DNA of 64,000 bases from Cichorium intybus (lineage: Eukaryota; Streptophyta; Magnoliopsida; Asterales; Asteraceae): contig CM042012.1 in NCBI GenBank assembly GCA_023525715.1, positions 54,117,004 to 54,181,003 on the forward strand, in the 5' to 3' direction. Positions 1 to 10,718 of this stretch are shown here, in pieces. Both the position numbers and the translations under genes were made by a program. Under the pieces are notes generated by a model. The model had not been told where the DNA came from. It saw only the letters and a program-made list of their open reading frames with translations, and did not search any database. Position 1 is the stretch's first letter; each line of letters starts with the position of its first letter.

Positions 1-190
1 GTTGAACTCTTGGAGGATCGTAGGTGGTGTCGATGTGGTCAATAACATCGAAACCAATACAATGGGTTGTAAATAATTCTCGCCACGCGTCATAGTTGAG
101 GCGGTCGAGATCTAGAAGGAGAGGAACGTAAGTTTTGATATTTGTGATACCGTATGCCTTTGCGGGAGTCGGTGGTGGATTGGTGCCCAT
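1..190 (-). CDS. Copia gag N-terminus, partial
   Basis: Read on the minus strand from ATG at 190-188, the frame stays open to the window edge (about 63 codons). It includes LNYDAWRELFTTHCIGFDV, the typical N-terminal block of plant Ty1/copia Gag (DUF4219/UBN2 type), which packages the element RNA. It lies just inside a primer-binding site and an LTR, exactly where gag should start. The rest of gag and pol lies left of the window, so intactness cannot be judged. A longer antisense frame over 112-354 runs through the PBS and LTR and is not the gene. Confidence 0.8.
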   Translation of the reverse strand, partial: MGTNPPPTPAKAYGITNIKTYVPLLLDLDRLNYDAWRELFTTHCIGFDVIDHIDTTYDPPRVQ

Positions 191-276
191 TTAGGGTTTA
201 GGCCGTAAGAGATAAGGGAAGAAGGCGTGAACAGAAGCGGGAAAGAAGGAAGGAGATTAGGAATGGATTGGAACAA

Positions 277-288
277 TCTCTGATACCA
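277..288 (-). other. Primer-binding site (tRNA-iMet type)
   Basis: The minus strand reads TGGTATCAGAGA, complementary to the 3' end of plant initiator tRNA-Met. It directly abuts the LTR end at 289, which fixes the element orientation (minus) and the LTR boundary. Confidence 0.85.
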
Positions 289-458
289 TGAAGATATGTT
301 ATAATTTCCATATCCTCCAAAGAAGGCTGTACACGGCATCATATATACATACAAGAAAGGGCCATTGGGCCAAAGAGCTAACTAACGTACACATGAAAAT
401 ACAAGGCCCACAAATACAATAAATATTGAAACACTATACTAAAGTATATCGGCTAACA
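289..458 (-). repeat. 5' LTR of copia element (about 170 bp)
   Basis: On the minus strand the LTR runs from TGTTAGCCGATA to ATATCTTCA, with TG...CA ends, and is followed at once by the PBS. Its partner LTR would be outside the window, so the target duplication cannot be checked. The short length fits small copia families. Confidence 0.7.
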
Positions 459-857
459 TAACCCATGTTCGTAATTGGTGTAAAACTGCCTTAGGCGGTT
501 TCGAAACCACCCAAAATCACCCTGTAACTGTTGTGGAAAATGGGTCAAATGGGCTCAATATTTGGGTAAAAATCGGGTATTTCGATGGGTTCAAAAACCG
601 GGTTCATGATTCCAGTTTCAGATTTTCAGCTCGAACCTAGCCAGGGACTCTGCCCTTTGGACCCCTCTACCACGGGCGCTACCCCTGGACCCACATTGTT
701 CAGGGGCTTCACCCCTAAATCCTAATATACTTTAAATCGAAATAAACTAAAAAAAGTGTGCACTCCGCACCACCCCTTACTTGTTCGATGTTTATTAAGA
801 CTACATTAGTCATCAAGTTCATCCCATTAACTTAAATAATATTGGTGATGCAAATCA
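459..857. other. Intergenic, no gene seen
   Basis: No coding signal. From about 640 to 720 there are several imperfect copies of a short GC-rich phrase around CCCTGGACCC / CAGGGGCTTC, a kind of internally repetitive sequence common in plant repeats. I cannot assign it to an element. Confidence 0.5.
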
Positions 858-1519
858 CTAACATTCTTCAATGTAAATTATTTTTGTAAGGGTAAAAAGA
901 TGCCGATCTATTTCGCAACAAATGATCCTTCCACAACTCCTTGGCTACTAGTAGAGAACAAGACGAATAGACGATTCAATACCATTCTCTTCGTCAAAAC
1001 TCATAGACCTTCTTGACTTTCTATCGTTAGCCGCCGACTCACCACAAGCCAAAGCCATGGAGCAAACTCACAAACAATGTGAGCTTGAGCTGACACCTCG
1101 TGAGACCAAGTTCTGCACTACTTCGTTGGAACCGTTGCTGGACTTGACACATGGCATATTAGGCATGGTCAAAATGAAGGTACTGACCCCCAAGATCCAT
1201 AATTTGACGGATTCCGGTAATACGCTTTTGCAAGGGTACACGTTTTTTAAGGAGCCATTGGAAATCTTTGTTCCGGATATAGTGGCTTGTCATACTATGG
1301 CTTATCCTTATGCGGTTTACTATTACATAGTCAAAAGGGATATAATAAGGTTTTTGAGATTTCTTTAGGGTGAAAATGGAGATAGAATTGATGTTATTGC
1401 TGTTTGCCACGTGGACATGTCCATGTGGGACACGGACCACGTAGCGTTTTGTGTTTTCGAACTCTGGCTTGGTAGTTTGCCTGCCGGATGATAATATCGT
1501 GTGGATTCCGTCTGTGTAA
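858..1519 (+). pseudogene. BURP-domain protein pseudogene
   Basis: Plant BURP proteins (RD22/USP/PG1-beta type) are secreted or wall-associated, with spaced Cys-His pairs in a C-terminal domain. Pieces of this domain appear in the right order but in different frames. Near 900 is MPIYFATNDPSTTPWLL. After a shift near 950 (two stops TAG TAG at 949-954 in the next frame) come DDSIPFSSSKL and LDFLSLAADSPQAKAMEQT. Then FCTTSLEPLLD and CHTMAYPYAVYY follow. A further shift at about 1368 gives GENGDRIDVIAVCHVDM and MWDTDHVAF. A last shift gives LPDDNIVWIPSV with stop TAA at 1517-1519. One expected CH pair after YAVYY is lost. The N-terminal part (signal peptide and variable region) is absent. At least three frame breaks make a functional protein very unlikely. 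Confidence 0.82.
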
Positions 1520-1552
1520 GTGCATAGTAAAACATAAAGTATGATGTGTGCA

Positions 1553-2673
1553 CAGGGGCGGAACATAGAAGGGGCCAGGGGTGGCCATGGCCCCCCTGAT
1601 TTTTGACCTACTAAATACTAATAATTACGGATTTACTGGTATTTATCAAACTTTCTAGAAAAATAAAACCTATTGGCCCCTCAGATTTTTTTTAAACTAC
1701 TAATTCCACACAACCCCTCAACGTTCTTAACTAGGAAACCAAACAACCACTCTTTAAAAACATTAATAAATTACGAACTGTTAACTCAAACTTTCAGAAC
1801 CGAAGAACAAACCCTAAATTACTATTGCCCATCGCCTTGCCAGTTACCGGAGTTTACTAATCCCACTAAAACCAGAAGATTACGGCTATTTCTTCCCGGC
1901 ATACAACAAACCAGACTTATTTCTTACCTCATCGAGTTGAGTAATCTCCTCTCCGTCGCGTTCTTGCTCTCTTTTCTTCTCTTAGTTGCTAGACCGAAAT
2001 GCAGTTGGGTTGCACTCATCGTTCACGATCCTCTTTGCCGGTCGCCGGAGTGCAGGTATGCACTGCTTCACTCTCTTTTTCCGTCGCTCAAAGCCACCAC
2101 ACTCTCACTACACACATTTGTATATATTGATTTCTTAGTTCGAGAAAAAGTCAAGAGCAAATAGCCAAGTAATGTAAATTTAGGGGTATTAAAGTTGTAT
2201 GTGCATAGTAGTCTATGATGTAGGCACACTGTGGTTTATGCAGTAGTATACCCGGTAGGAGTAGCCACTTATCATAGAAAATAATAACATTTTAATGTAT
2301 GTGCAGCAAACATAATATATATATAAAAGAAAAAAAATGAAACTTTTTAAATGTTAACTAAAGTTCTATCATATATGATCTTTTCACAAACTAATTATTA
2401 GTTCACTACTGTGTTTTGTATTTTTATGAGAAAATTTAGTTATTTTGTCAATGTATTTGTTAGTCGTTCTTTTTCTTCTAATAACTATTAATTTACAATT
2501 AATTCTATTCAATGTACATTTAATGAAAAAAAATCATTCTTTATGGAAAAGATATGTAAGTTTAGATTTTTGATACGTTGTAAAACTGAATCAAATAAAT
2601 CGGTTTCATATGGTTTCGTCTAGTATTTGTTGTTTCCGGCCCCCCTAGTTTTGATGTTTGTGTTCCGCCCCTG
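1553..2673. mobile_element. Non-autonomous hAT element, 1121 bp
   Basis: The ends are perfect 13-bp inverted repeats (CAGGGGCGGAACA at the left, its complement at the right). The element is flanked by an exact 8-bp direct repeat TGTGTGCA (1545-1552 and 2674-2681). An 8-bp duplication with CAG..CTG ends is diagnostic of hAT. The interior has no transposase. A 163-codon plus frame at 1673-2164 has no recognisable domain and is probably chance or captured sequence. It sits 34 bp after the BURP pseudogene stop codon. Confidence 0.9.
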
Positions 2674-3085
2674 TGTGTGCAATATATTATAAGCCATGGA
2701 AGGTAGTGATTATATGCTCCATTACTTTTTTTTTTTTAAATTTGCTAACCTTATATTATGCGTGTTATAATTGAAATGAGACCTTATGTTGTGACCGATA
2801 GGTACTGAAGTTGATAGCATAATACAAGTAAAAACAATGCTAATAGCCTAATTATATATGACATAGTATTTAACGAGTGGTTTTCACTACAACTCATGTC
2901 TTCATAGGTTACTGAGGGCTTTAAGTAGTATAAGTTATCAGGGTTCGGGACATGGTAATGGCAGTATAGAGGTTTTCCCACAATTGTAGTTTCTCCATTT
3001 TGGAAGAACTACTTTCTCACCAATCAATTCTTTCGTCTTAACGGGTTGTTAAGTAGCTGATTTACTACTCACATAATGGGTTAAT
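2674..3085. other. Intergenic, no gene seen
   Basis: Low-complexity AT-rich sequence between two hAT insertions, with a T run near 2727. No coding, RNA or repeat signal recognised. Confidence 0.5.
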
Positions 3086-3753
3086 CAGGGGCGGAGCCAG
3101 GATTTTAGAATAGGCGGGGCTCACATCACAATAAAATATTAAAATATAAATTATATTTGAATAACGTAATACAATCTTTAAATTTCAAAAGAAAATTGAC
3201 AAAGAAAATTTTGGCTAAATAGAAACTACATAGATCTTTGCGAGAATTGAAATTCAAAAGTTTTCAAACAACCATAAACACTAATCCATATTTTTATTTA
3301 CAACTTATTTGGTTTAAAAGAAAATATCAATTATAGGTTAAGAAAATATTAAATATGTAATAACTAATAAGAAGTTAACATTATCTCTTCTAGTCTTCTT
3401 GAAACTGAAATATGCAACAGTCTAGCAGAAAAATTAGATAATCACTGATCACAATATATTACAGCGTAATAGGTCCTAATTCACTAATTCGTAAACTCGT
3501 AACAATTGATTGTGTAAAGTCGTAAAAGTTCCGTAGCTTTGCTTTGAGTCTTGATATTTGATAACACAAATACCCATCAAGTTAAATTTAATTTGGGTTA
3601 TGGCCCGTTAAGGGGTCTTGGGCTAAAGTGACGGAAAATACTTGGTTTACTTTATAATATTGTCAAAAAACAAATCATATACTTTTGATATCAAATGGAA
3701 ATTTTAGGGGGGGGGCAGGGCACCTACATGTCCCCCTATTGCCTCCGCCTATG
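3086..3753. mobile_element. hAT-like MITE, 668 bp
   Basis: The left end is CAGGGGCGGAGCC. The right end, read inward on the other strand, is CATAGGCGGAGGC, a degenerate match. The flanking 8-bp repeats GGGTTAAT at 3078-3085 and 3754-3761 are identical. The ends resemble those of the 1553-2673 element but the interior differs (very AT-rich, no ORF), so this is a related but separate non-autonomous hAT family. Confidence 0.82.
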
Positions 3754-5183
3754 GGGTTAATGGTTGTTTGATGCAGCCGGTTGAAATTGCTAGGTTTCAA
3801 CCTTTAGGGGTGGAAGATAAAACAAGTTTTGTACTTGATTTACTACCCATACACTAGGCTAAAGGTTGTTTGGTATAGGGTAAGGCGGTTGGGTTGCTAG
3901 GGTTCAACATCTTAGGGTTTAAGATAAACAAGAGGTTTTTGGTTCAAGTACTACAATTTTGAGATTTCTTACGAGATGAAGTGCTTTGCTCATGTAGTTA
4001 TTGATCCCATTATCGTCGAAATGAAAGGAAAAAGAAAGACTCTTTATCAATTGATAAATGTATTGTCTATATACGAGTATCACAAGTTTTTCTAATTGTT
4101 CATTAGGTAAAGTTTTCCAATTTATACATTACATAATATTAAGAAGTTTAACATAAAGAAAATAAGTGTCTTGGATTGAAAATAAAATCTAAACTTAACT
4201 TCTACTTCCGGTGGTCTTTGAAGATATATTATGGCCCGAATTTCTAGGACTGTTCCCCGTTCCAAATTTTTGGGTCCGGTTGAAAATCTAGTTCTTGATT
4301 TATAAATCGATCCTACCATGCGACAAAAATTGCAATTGTTCTTTATTTTCTTTATGTAAAATCGTATTAAAAAAATTACTTAATTTAGATTTTAGATATT
4401 ATCTCAATATTCATTATCTACTCACAACTTTGTATAGAATTGTGTTGGACTTGTTATATTAGTTCAGAATATTGTTGTACACTTAAAACAATTATAACTG
4501 ATGGCCTAACTAGATGCAATTTGTCCCCTACTCTTATTTCCAATGGTCAAGCCTAGGGGTGTTCGAAAATATCAGAATCCGAAATCCAATCCGATATTAT
4601 CCGAAATTTCGGATATCTGATTTTCGGATTCAGATTCGGATAATGATTTCAGAAATTTTTCTATATTTCACATATCTGATATCCGAAATCCAAACACTAG
4701 TTTTTATTTATTTCTTCTATATTATTATTAATTTGACATGGAACATACACATATACCTCATACATAAAATGGTAAAATCATCGACCTCTTATAATCATAA
4801 TCAATATGTAATTTTAATTTGTGTCTACACAAAGTCCACATATACGTAAACAATTTCGTTGATTTATTTCCAACTATTTTTATTTTATTTTTCTGGTTTG
4901 GAATACTGTAATGTAAAGATGAGAATGCTCATTTTGGTCTACATATTGGATAAACGATGCTTCATCATCTTCTTCTTTGTCTAATAAAGCACATAGAAAG
5001 ATCGTTTGCTTCTCAGATGTATGTCTGTAGTTCTCCGATGTATTCAACCCTTTGATTATACTCCAATCCGTCGTTCCCTTTCATTCTCCTTAGTTTTAAA
5101 AGACCATCCGTTTCTCCTAATATTTCCCCACAATCAATTTCCCTCTATCGATCAGAACCCTTCTTCCACCAGGCTTCACAATT
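3754..5183. other. Intergenic with diverged duplications
   Basis: From about 3760 to 3950 there are two diverged copies of a stretch beginning GGTTGTTTG and containing TTGCTAGG and TTCAACC. From about 4555 to 4690 the sequence is built from inverted copies of ATCCGAAAT / ATTTCGGAT, which could fold and may be a decayed MITE. No credible gene. 5100-5183 continues, once the LTR element at 5184-7937 is ignored, into 7938-8146. Confidence 0.45.
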
Positions 5184-5458
5184 TGTTGGGGTATAAAGCC
5201 CTACATGGATTGATGTTTGGTGGGCTTAGATGGCCCATTATGATGGGCCTTGCCCTAGTTGTAGCTCTTACCTATATATAGTCATGTTTATGTCATTTGT
5301 TAGTAGAGCTCACAATGTGAGGTGTAAGTGCTTTATGCAATAACCTTGTACACTCTCACATGTTTGATTATATTTGAATATTAATCATTCGGCACTTTGG
5401 ATATTTGTTTCGATCTTCACGTTATTATTATTCCGCACATGTCAAATCCGACCTAACA
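5184..5458 (+). repeat. 5' LTR of the 2.75-kb element
   Basis: Starts TGTTGGGGTATAAAG and ends CCGACCTAACA. It matches the 3' LTR over 275 bp with two differences noticed (TATAAA/TACAAA near the start, TGTAAG/TGTAGG later). TATATATA near 5273 is a possible TATA box. Confidence 0.9.
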
Positions 5459-5460
5459 AT

Positions 5461-5473
5461 TGGTATCAGAGCC
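5461..5473 (+). other. Primer-binding site (tRNA-iMet type)
   Basis: TGGTATCAGAGCC lies 2 bp after the 5' LTR and sets the plus orientation. Confidence 0.88.
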
Positions 5474-7650
5474 GTACCTTGAAGATCTAGCGATTATTTC
5501 AAGGGAACGATCTCGATTTGACAACTTTTGAAGATTGTTTCAAGTTTCAAAGATTGTTGGTGAGTCTCTCATGAATTTTTGGATTCATTTATCTTTTTGA
5601 GTTATTGTTCATCTTGTTCGTTTTTGGTGTTCATCATAGTATTCATGTTAATGTTCATCATCAAGATTTTATTGTTGAAAGAGTTGGTTCATCCTTTCTT
5701 TTACAGATTATTTTGATCGTTGGATATTAGTGTTTCCTTCAAATTCGTCATTCACTTTTCACAGTTCTTTTGGGCATAAAATTTTCAAATCTGGATATGA
5801 ACAAAACCCATTTTCTTTACAGTTCATTAATGCCCAAATTTCATTTCTTTTGCCCTAAATCGATCATCTGGTTACCATACGGTTAATGATTTCTATGCAA
5901 TCTCTTATCCGATTTATTTCCTTCTTAGATCTATTTCTCATCGCCTCGATTACGAAAAGTATTACCTCACTGTTCCTCACGAACTTTGATTCTAGCTTTT
6001 GTTACTCGATGAGTTTCTGTTTCCCAAATCGGTATTATCAAAATGCAAAACACAAATATTCTTATCTTTTGATTTAGATTCCTGATTAAATGATACAATC
6101 TCACAATCAGTAATATATACGCATTCATATCTCAATGAGCGTTGAACATCACATTATCCAAAATGAAAACACAAATAGAAGACGCGAAAATCAAAGCGTA
6201 TTGTACGAACTTGTGAAAATGAAAACTATACCCACCTGATTTTGAATCTAGATTCAAATGGGTGAAATGTTTGTGGCTTCCTGCTATCGATTGAGAATGA
6301 GAACGACTATAAAAGATCAAATCAAATGAAGATTGGGTATTCGTGAAACTCTTGACCTTGACGTTAAAAATTTGATGTAAACTCACCAGATCTTCATACG
6401 GTTTGTGCTCCTCTTGAAAAGATGTTTGTTGACTTTGACTGAATTCGGAGCATATGTGACTTTTGTTGATGGATTCGGAACTTGGATTGGGTTTAAATCG
6501 GAACAAAGGAATTGAAAATAGACTACGAAGAGTTGCATCTCTTCGGTCCGATGAGATGGAATTGATGAACTGAATCGGAACAGCGACACCGAAGTGATGA
6601 CTGTCTTCGGTGGTCTGCGGTATTGATCGGTGCAAAGATGATTGGTTTATCGGAGATGGTAGGTTGGTCGCCGGCAAAGGAAATAGATGTAGACAGCAAA
6701 GGCGATAGTGATGATGAACAGTGACCACTGAAATCTCAGGTCTGCTTGGATTAAATCAACGGAAAAGAGGAGAGTAAAGAATAATTCGGAGCAGGTGGTG
6801 TCGATGCAGAAAAGTAACACCAAATCAGAATGAAAGATGATGAAGCCGAAGGGTGGAGAAGAATCGATGGCAAAGATAGATGATATCAGTCGGAAATGGA
6901 AGAAGACGATGATGCCTGATGAAAAGATGAACACAGATGAAGAAATCGCCGAAGCCTGAAGTGATATTTTCGAAGGTCTTCGATAGGGTTGTTGGTCCTG
7001 AACGCTGGCAGAGATGAATGAGAGATGATGGCAAAGGTTGTGGGTTGCTGCCTTCGTTGGGTAGCTTTGTAGTCTGAACTGATAATGATGATGGTGATGA
7101 GATACAGATGAAGGAGATGAACAGAAGGATACCGGATGATAGATTGGAGAAGACGAAGTCAATTTTGACTTCAAGGGTCAAAGTCTCAAAGATATACATA
7201 CAAACGGATGATACCTGACTTTCAATTCCAAACCCTTATACCCATCGGATCCTATCCTTCAACCCATGTATTTACCGAGCCCATATTGAACCACTTTCAA
7301 ATCCGATCCAACCTTTTAGCCCAAACACTATTCAGCCCACACATCCAACCGAACTAAAACCCATTACATTAAAACCATTTAACCCAATTTGAAAACAAAT
7401 TCAGCCCAACACATAGAAAACCAAAGTAGAAAACCAACAAAAATTTTCAAACAACCCAATGCATTTTTCGAGAGGGAGTATTTGATTGATTTTTGGCGGA
7501 TCGAGCGCGTCTCTTGACCACACAGTTTTATGATCTCATTGATCATAAAAAGGGGGAGATTGTTATTGCTCATTCGGGAAAATTGTCAAAGAATATTATT
7601 CACGCCATTACTTGATTCGCTTCCTATGCCACGTCATCCATTCCGATCTT

Positions 7651-7662
7651 TGAGAGGGAGAT
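7651..7662 (+). other. Polypurine tract
   Basis: TGAGAGGGAGAT lies directly before the 3' LTR. A second, stronger tract, AAAAAGGGGGAGATTG at about 7547-7562, lies about 100 bp upstream and may be a relic of an older LTR junction. Confidence 0.65.
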
Positions 7663-7937
7663 TGTTGGGGTACAAAGCCCTACATGGATTGATGTTTGGT
7701 GGGCTTAGATGGCCCATTATGATGGGCCTTGCCCTAGTTGTAGCTCTTACCTATATATAGTCATGTTTATGTCATTTGTTAGTAGAGCTCACAATGTGAG
7801 GTGTAGGTGCTTTATGCAATAACCTTGTACACTCTCACATGTTTGATTATATTTGAATATTAATCATTCGGCACTTTGGATATTTGTTTCGATCTTCACG
7901 TTATTATTATTCCGCACATGTCAAATCCGACCTAACA
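7663..7937 (+). repeat. 3' LTR of the 2.75-kb element
   Basis: The 275-bp partner of 5184-5458, beginning TGTTGGGGTACAAAG and ending CCTAACA, followed by the CAATT target duplication. Confidence 0.9.
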
Positions 7938-8146
7938 CAATTGCATCTAGCCGCTGGCCACTACCACTCTACTTTCGATCTTAACCCTACTTCCCAGCGC
8001 GTTCAGGTGTGTATATCTAATGATCTTCCTTCTTTTCTGTCTCTCTAAGAACCCCACAAAAAACCTAGCATTTTTACCCCTTAATCTACTATCCTTTTGC
8101 TCATCTAATTTTAGGTATCCACAAATCCTCGCCACCATCGTCGTTT
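7938..8146 (+). other. Possible remnant of a spliced host gene
   Basis: With the LTR insertion removed, sequence from about 5120 to 5183 runs on into 7943-8004 as an open frame, followed by a good donor-like site (TTCAG/GTGTGTA) and an acceptor-like site (TTTTAG/GTATCC near 8113). I do not recognise the protein, and the presumed second exon stops soon. It could be the 5' end of a broken gene or simply chance. Confidence 0.25.
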
Positions 8147-8716
8147 ACGACTTTCATCTCCATCACTCCACCGGTGACCTGCTCCACCACACACACTCTC
8201 CATCTCCTCCCTACATGTTGGGTTTGTTTGATAATTAAAGCTCAAACGAGCCAGAAAAGTTAGACTAATGGGTATACACATCACTCAATGTCATGTGATG
8301 GGTTGTCACCTCACCATCACACAGCATCACATTTTTAATGGTATACCATCACTCCATGTCACCTTTTTAATTAAAAAATTAAAAATTAAATAAAAACTAA
8401 TTTTCCATTAAAAAAACTATTACTTTAATATTACGACTTTCATCTCCATCACTCCACCAGTGACCTGCTCCACCACACACACTCTCCATCTCCTCCCTAC
8501 ATGTTGGGTTTTTGATAATTAAAGCTCAAACGAGCCAGAAAAGTTAGACTAATGGGTATACACATCACTCAATGTCATGTGATGGGTTGTCACCTCACCA
8601 TCACACAGCATCACATTTTTAATGGTATACCATCACTCCATGTCACCTTTTTAATTAAAAAATTAAAAATTAAATAAAAACTAATTTTCCATTAAAAAAA
8701 CTATTACTTTAATCTA
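8147..8716. repeat. Tandem duplication of about 285 bp
   Basis: Sequence starting ACGACTTTCATCTCC at 8147 recurs at 8433 (offset 286) almost unchanged through to TATTACTTTAAT, with one 3-bp difference (GGGTTTGTTTG versus GGGTTTTTG). Each unit holds a GGTATACACATCACT block and an inverted-looking GGTATACCATCACT block, which resemble subterminal sequence of PIF/Harbinger elements. Confidence 0.85.
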
Positions 8717-8822
8717 AATTAAAAAAACCCAAAAAATAACAATAATAAAAAATAACTTCGAACAAAAAAATAAACATTATAAAAATAAACTAGTTTCTAA
8801 GTCGATATTTAGCTGAGACACT

Positions 8823-9485
8823 TTATCACATGGCTAGGAAAATTTCCAAATCTTCGCCCTCGAAATCGTCGTGTTTTATTTTCAACAACTCGATATCGGC
8901 ATTCCTTTGTAAGGAACTATGTGTTTCGGCGATTTGTTGTTGCTTTTTGACGATTTTTTCTTCCACCCGATTCATTATCCCGACCTTGTCTGATTGTTGT
9001 TTCACATATCGATCAAATTTTTCTCCAAATAAATCCATGACGCTTGACTCCGAACTTTTGGCTCTTGAACCGAAAGCCGCTTTCTTTGCCTTATCTCGTC
9101 CGATCGGTCGACGTATCGGTTGTTCGTCTTCAAAATCCACCGGCTCGTCGTTGATGTCGATGTGTGTACGTTCGTCCGATTATTGTGATGTTTCTTGACG
9201 GACCCGAACGTTTTGTGCCGGAAGATTGCGAATCTTCGGTAAGTAGCCAGTTTCGTTGAGCCCTCAACTTCGTCCAAGGCTTGACATACGGAAATGTTTT
9301 CCGCGTGGGCGTAGTTTTTTCATATTGCTGCATAGCCGCGTTGAAGACGTCAAATTTGTTCGCCCCACTTTTTTGCATGTTGGTGAGGTTGTTGTAAATT
9401 CCGTTGAAAATGTTAATTTTCAACCTCATTTCGCGCTATTTGGATGTAATTTGATCCATGTTCCTACTATCTTTTCCCAATAAAC
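8823..9485 (-). pseudogene. PIF/Harbinger ORF1 (Myb/NAM-associated) pseudogene
   Basis: PIF/Harbinger elements encode a DNA-binding ORF1 helper protein besides the transposase; plant versions end in a NAM-associated C-terminal domain. On the minus strand, IFNGIYNNLTNMQKSGA and KTFPYVKPWTKLR (9429 downward) are followed, after a frame shift near 9210-9230 and an in-frame stop, by VDFEDEQPIRRPIGRDKAKK and ESSVMDLFGEKFDRYVKQQ, ending at TGA 8825-8823. A stop also interrupts the first part, just before MRLKINIF. The frames are broken at three points, so no functional protein is made. No transposase gene is present nearby. Confidence 0.72.
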
Positions 9486-9529
9486 AAATAAATAAAAGTT
9501 TGTTACTTTTTCTTGCATTTATTTGTAAA

Positions 9530-10718
<1,189 letters not shown>

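Larger units (their letters stand above)
5184..7937 (+). mobile_element. Non-autonomous LTR retrotransposon, 2754 bp
   Basis: Two 275-bp LTRs (5184-5458, 7663-7937) flank a 2.2-kb interior with a PBS at the left and a purine tract at the right, and the host site is duplicated as CAATT (5179-5183, 7938-7942). No gag or pol motif could be found in the interior in any frame. Longer frames exist only on the minus strand (6132-7199), are Ser/His/Phe-rich and lack recognisable domains. The size and missing coding capacity fit a LARD-like element moved in trans, probably by a copia relative given the PBS and short LTRs. Confidence 0.88.

Noticed and set aside
1673..2164. 163-codon frame inside the hAT element
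   Set aside because: No transposase or other domain; likely chance or captured non-coding sequence.
6132..7199. Antisense frames inside the 2.75-kb LTR element as a captured gene
   Set aside because: Several overlapping frames, low-complexity Ser/His/Phe/Leu content, no family recognised.
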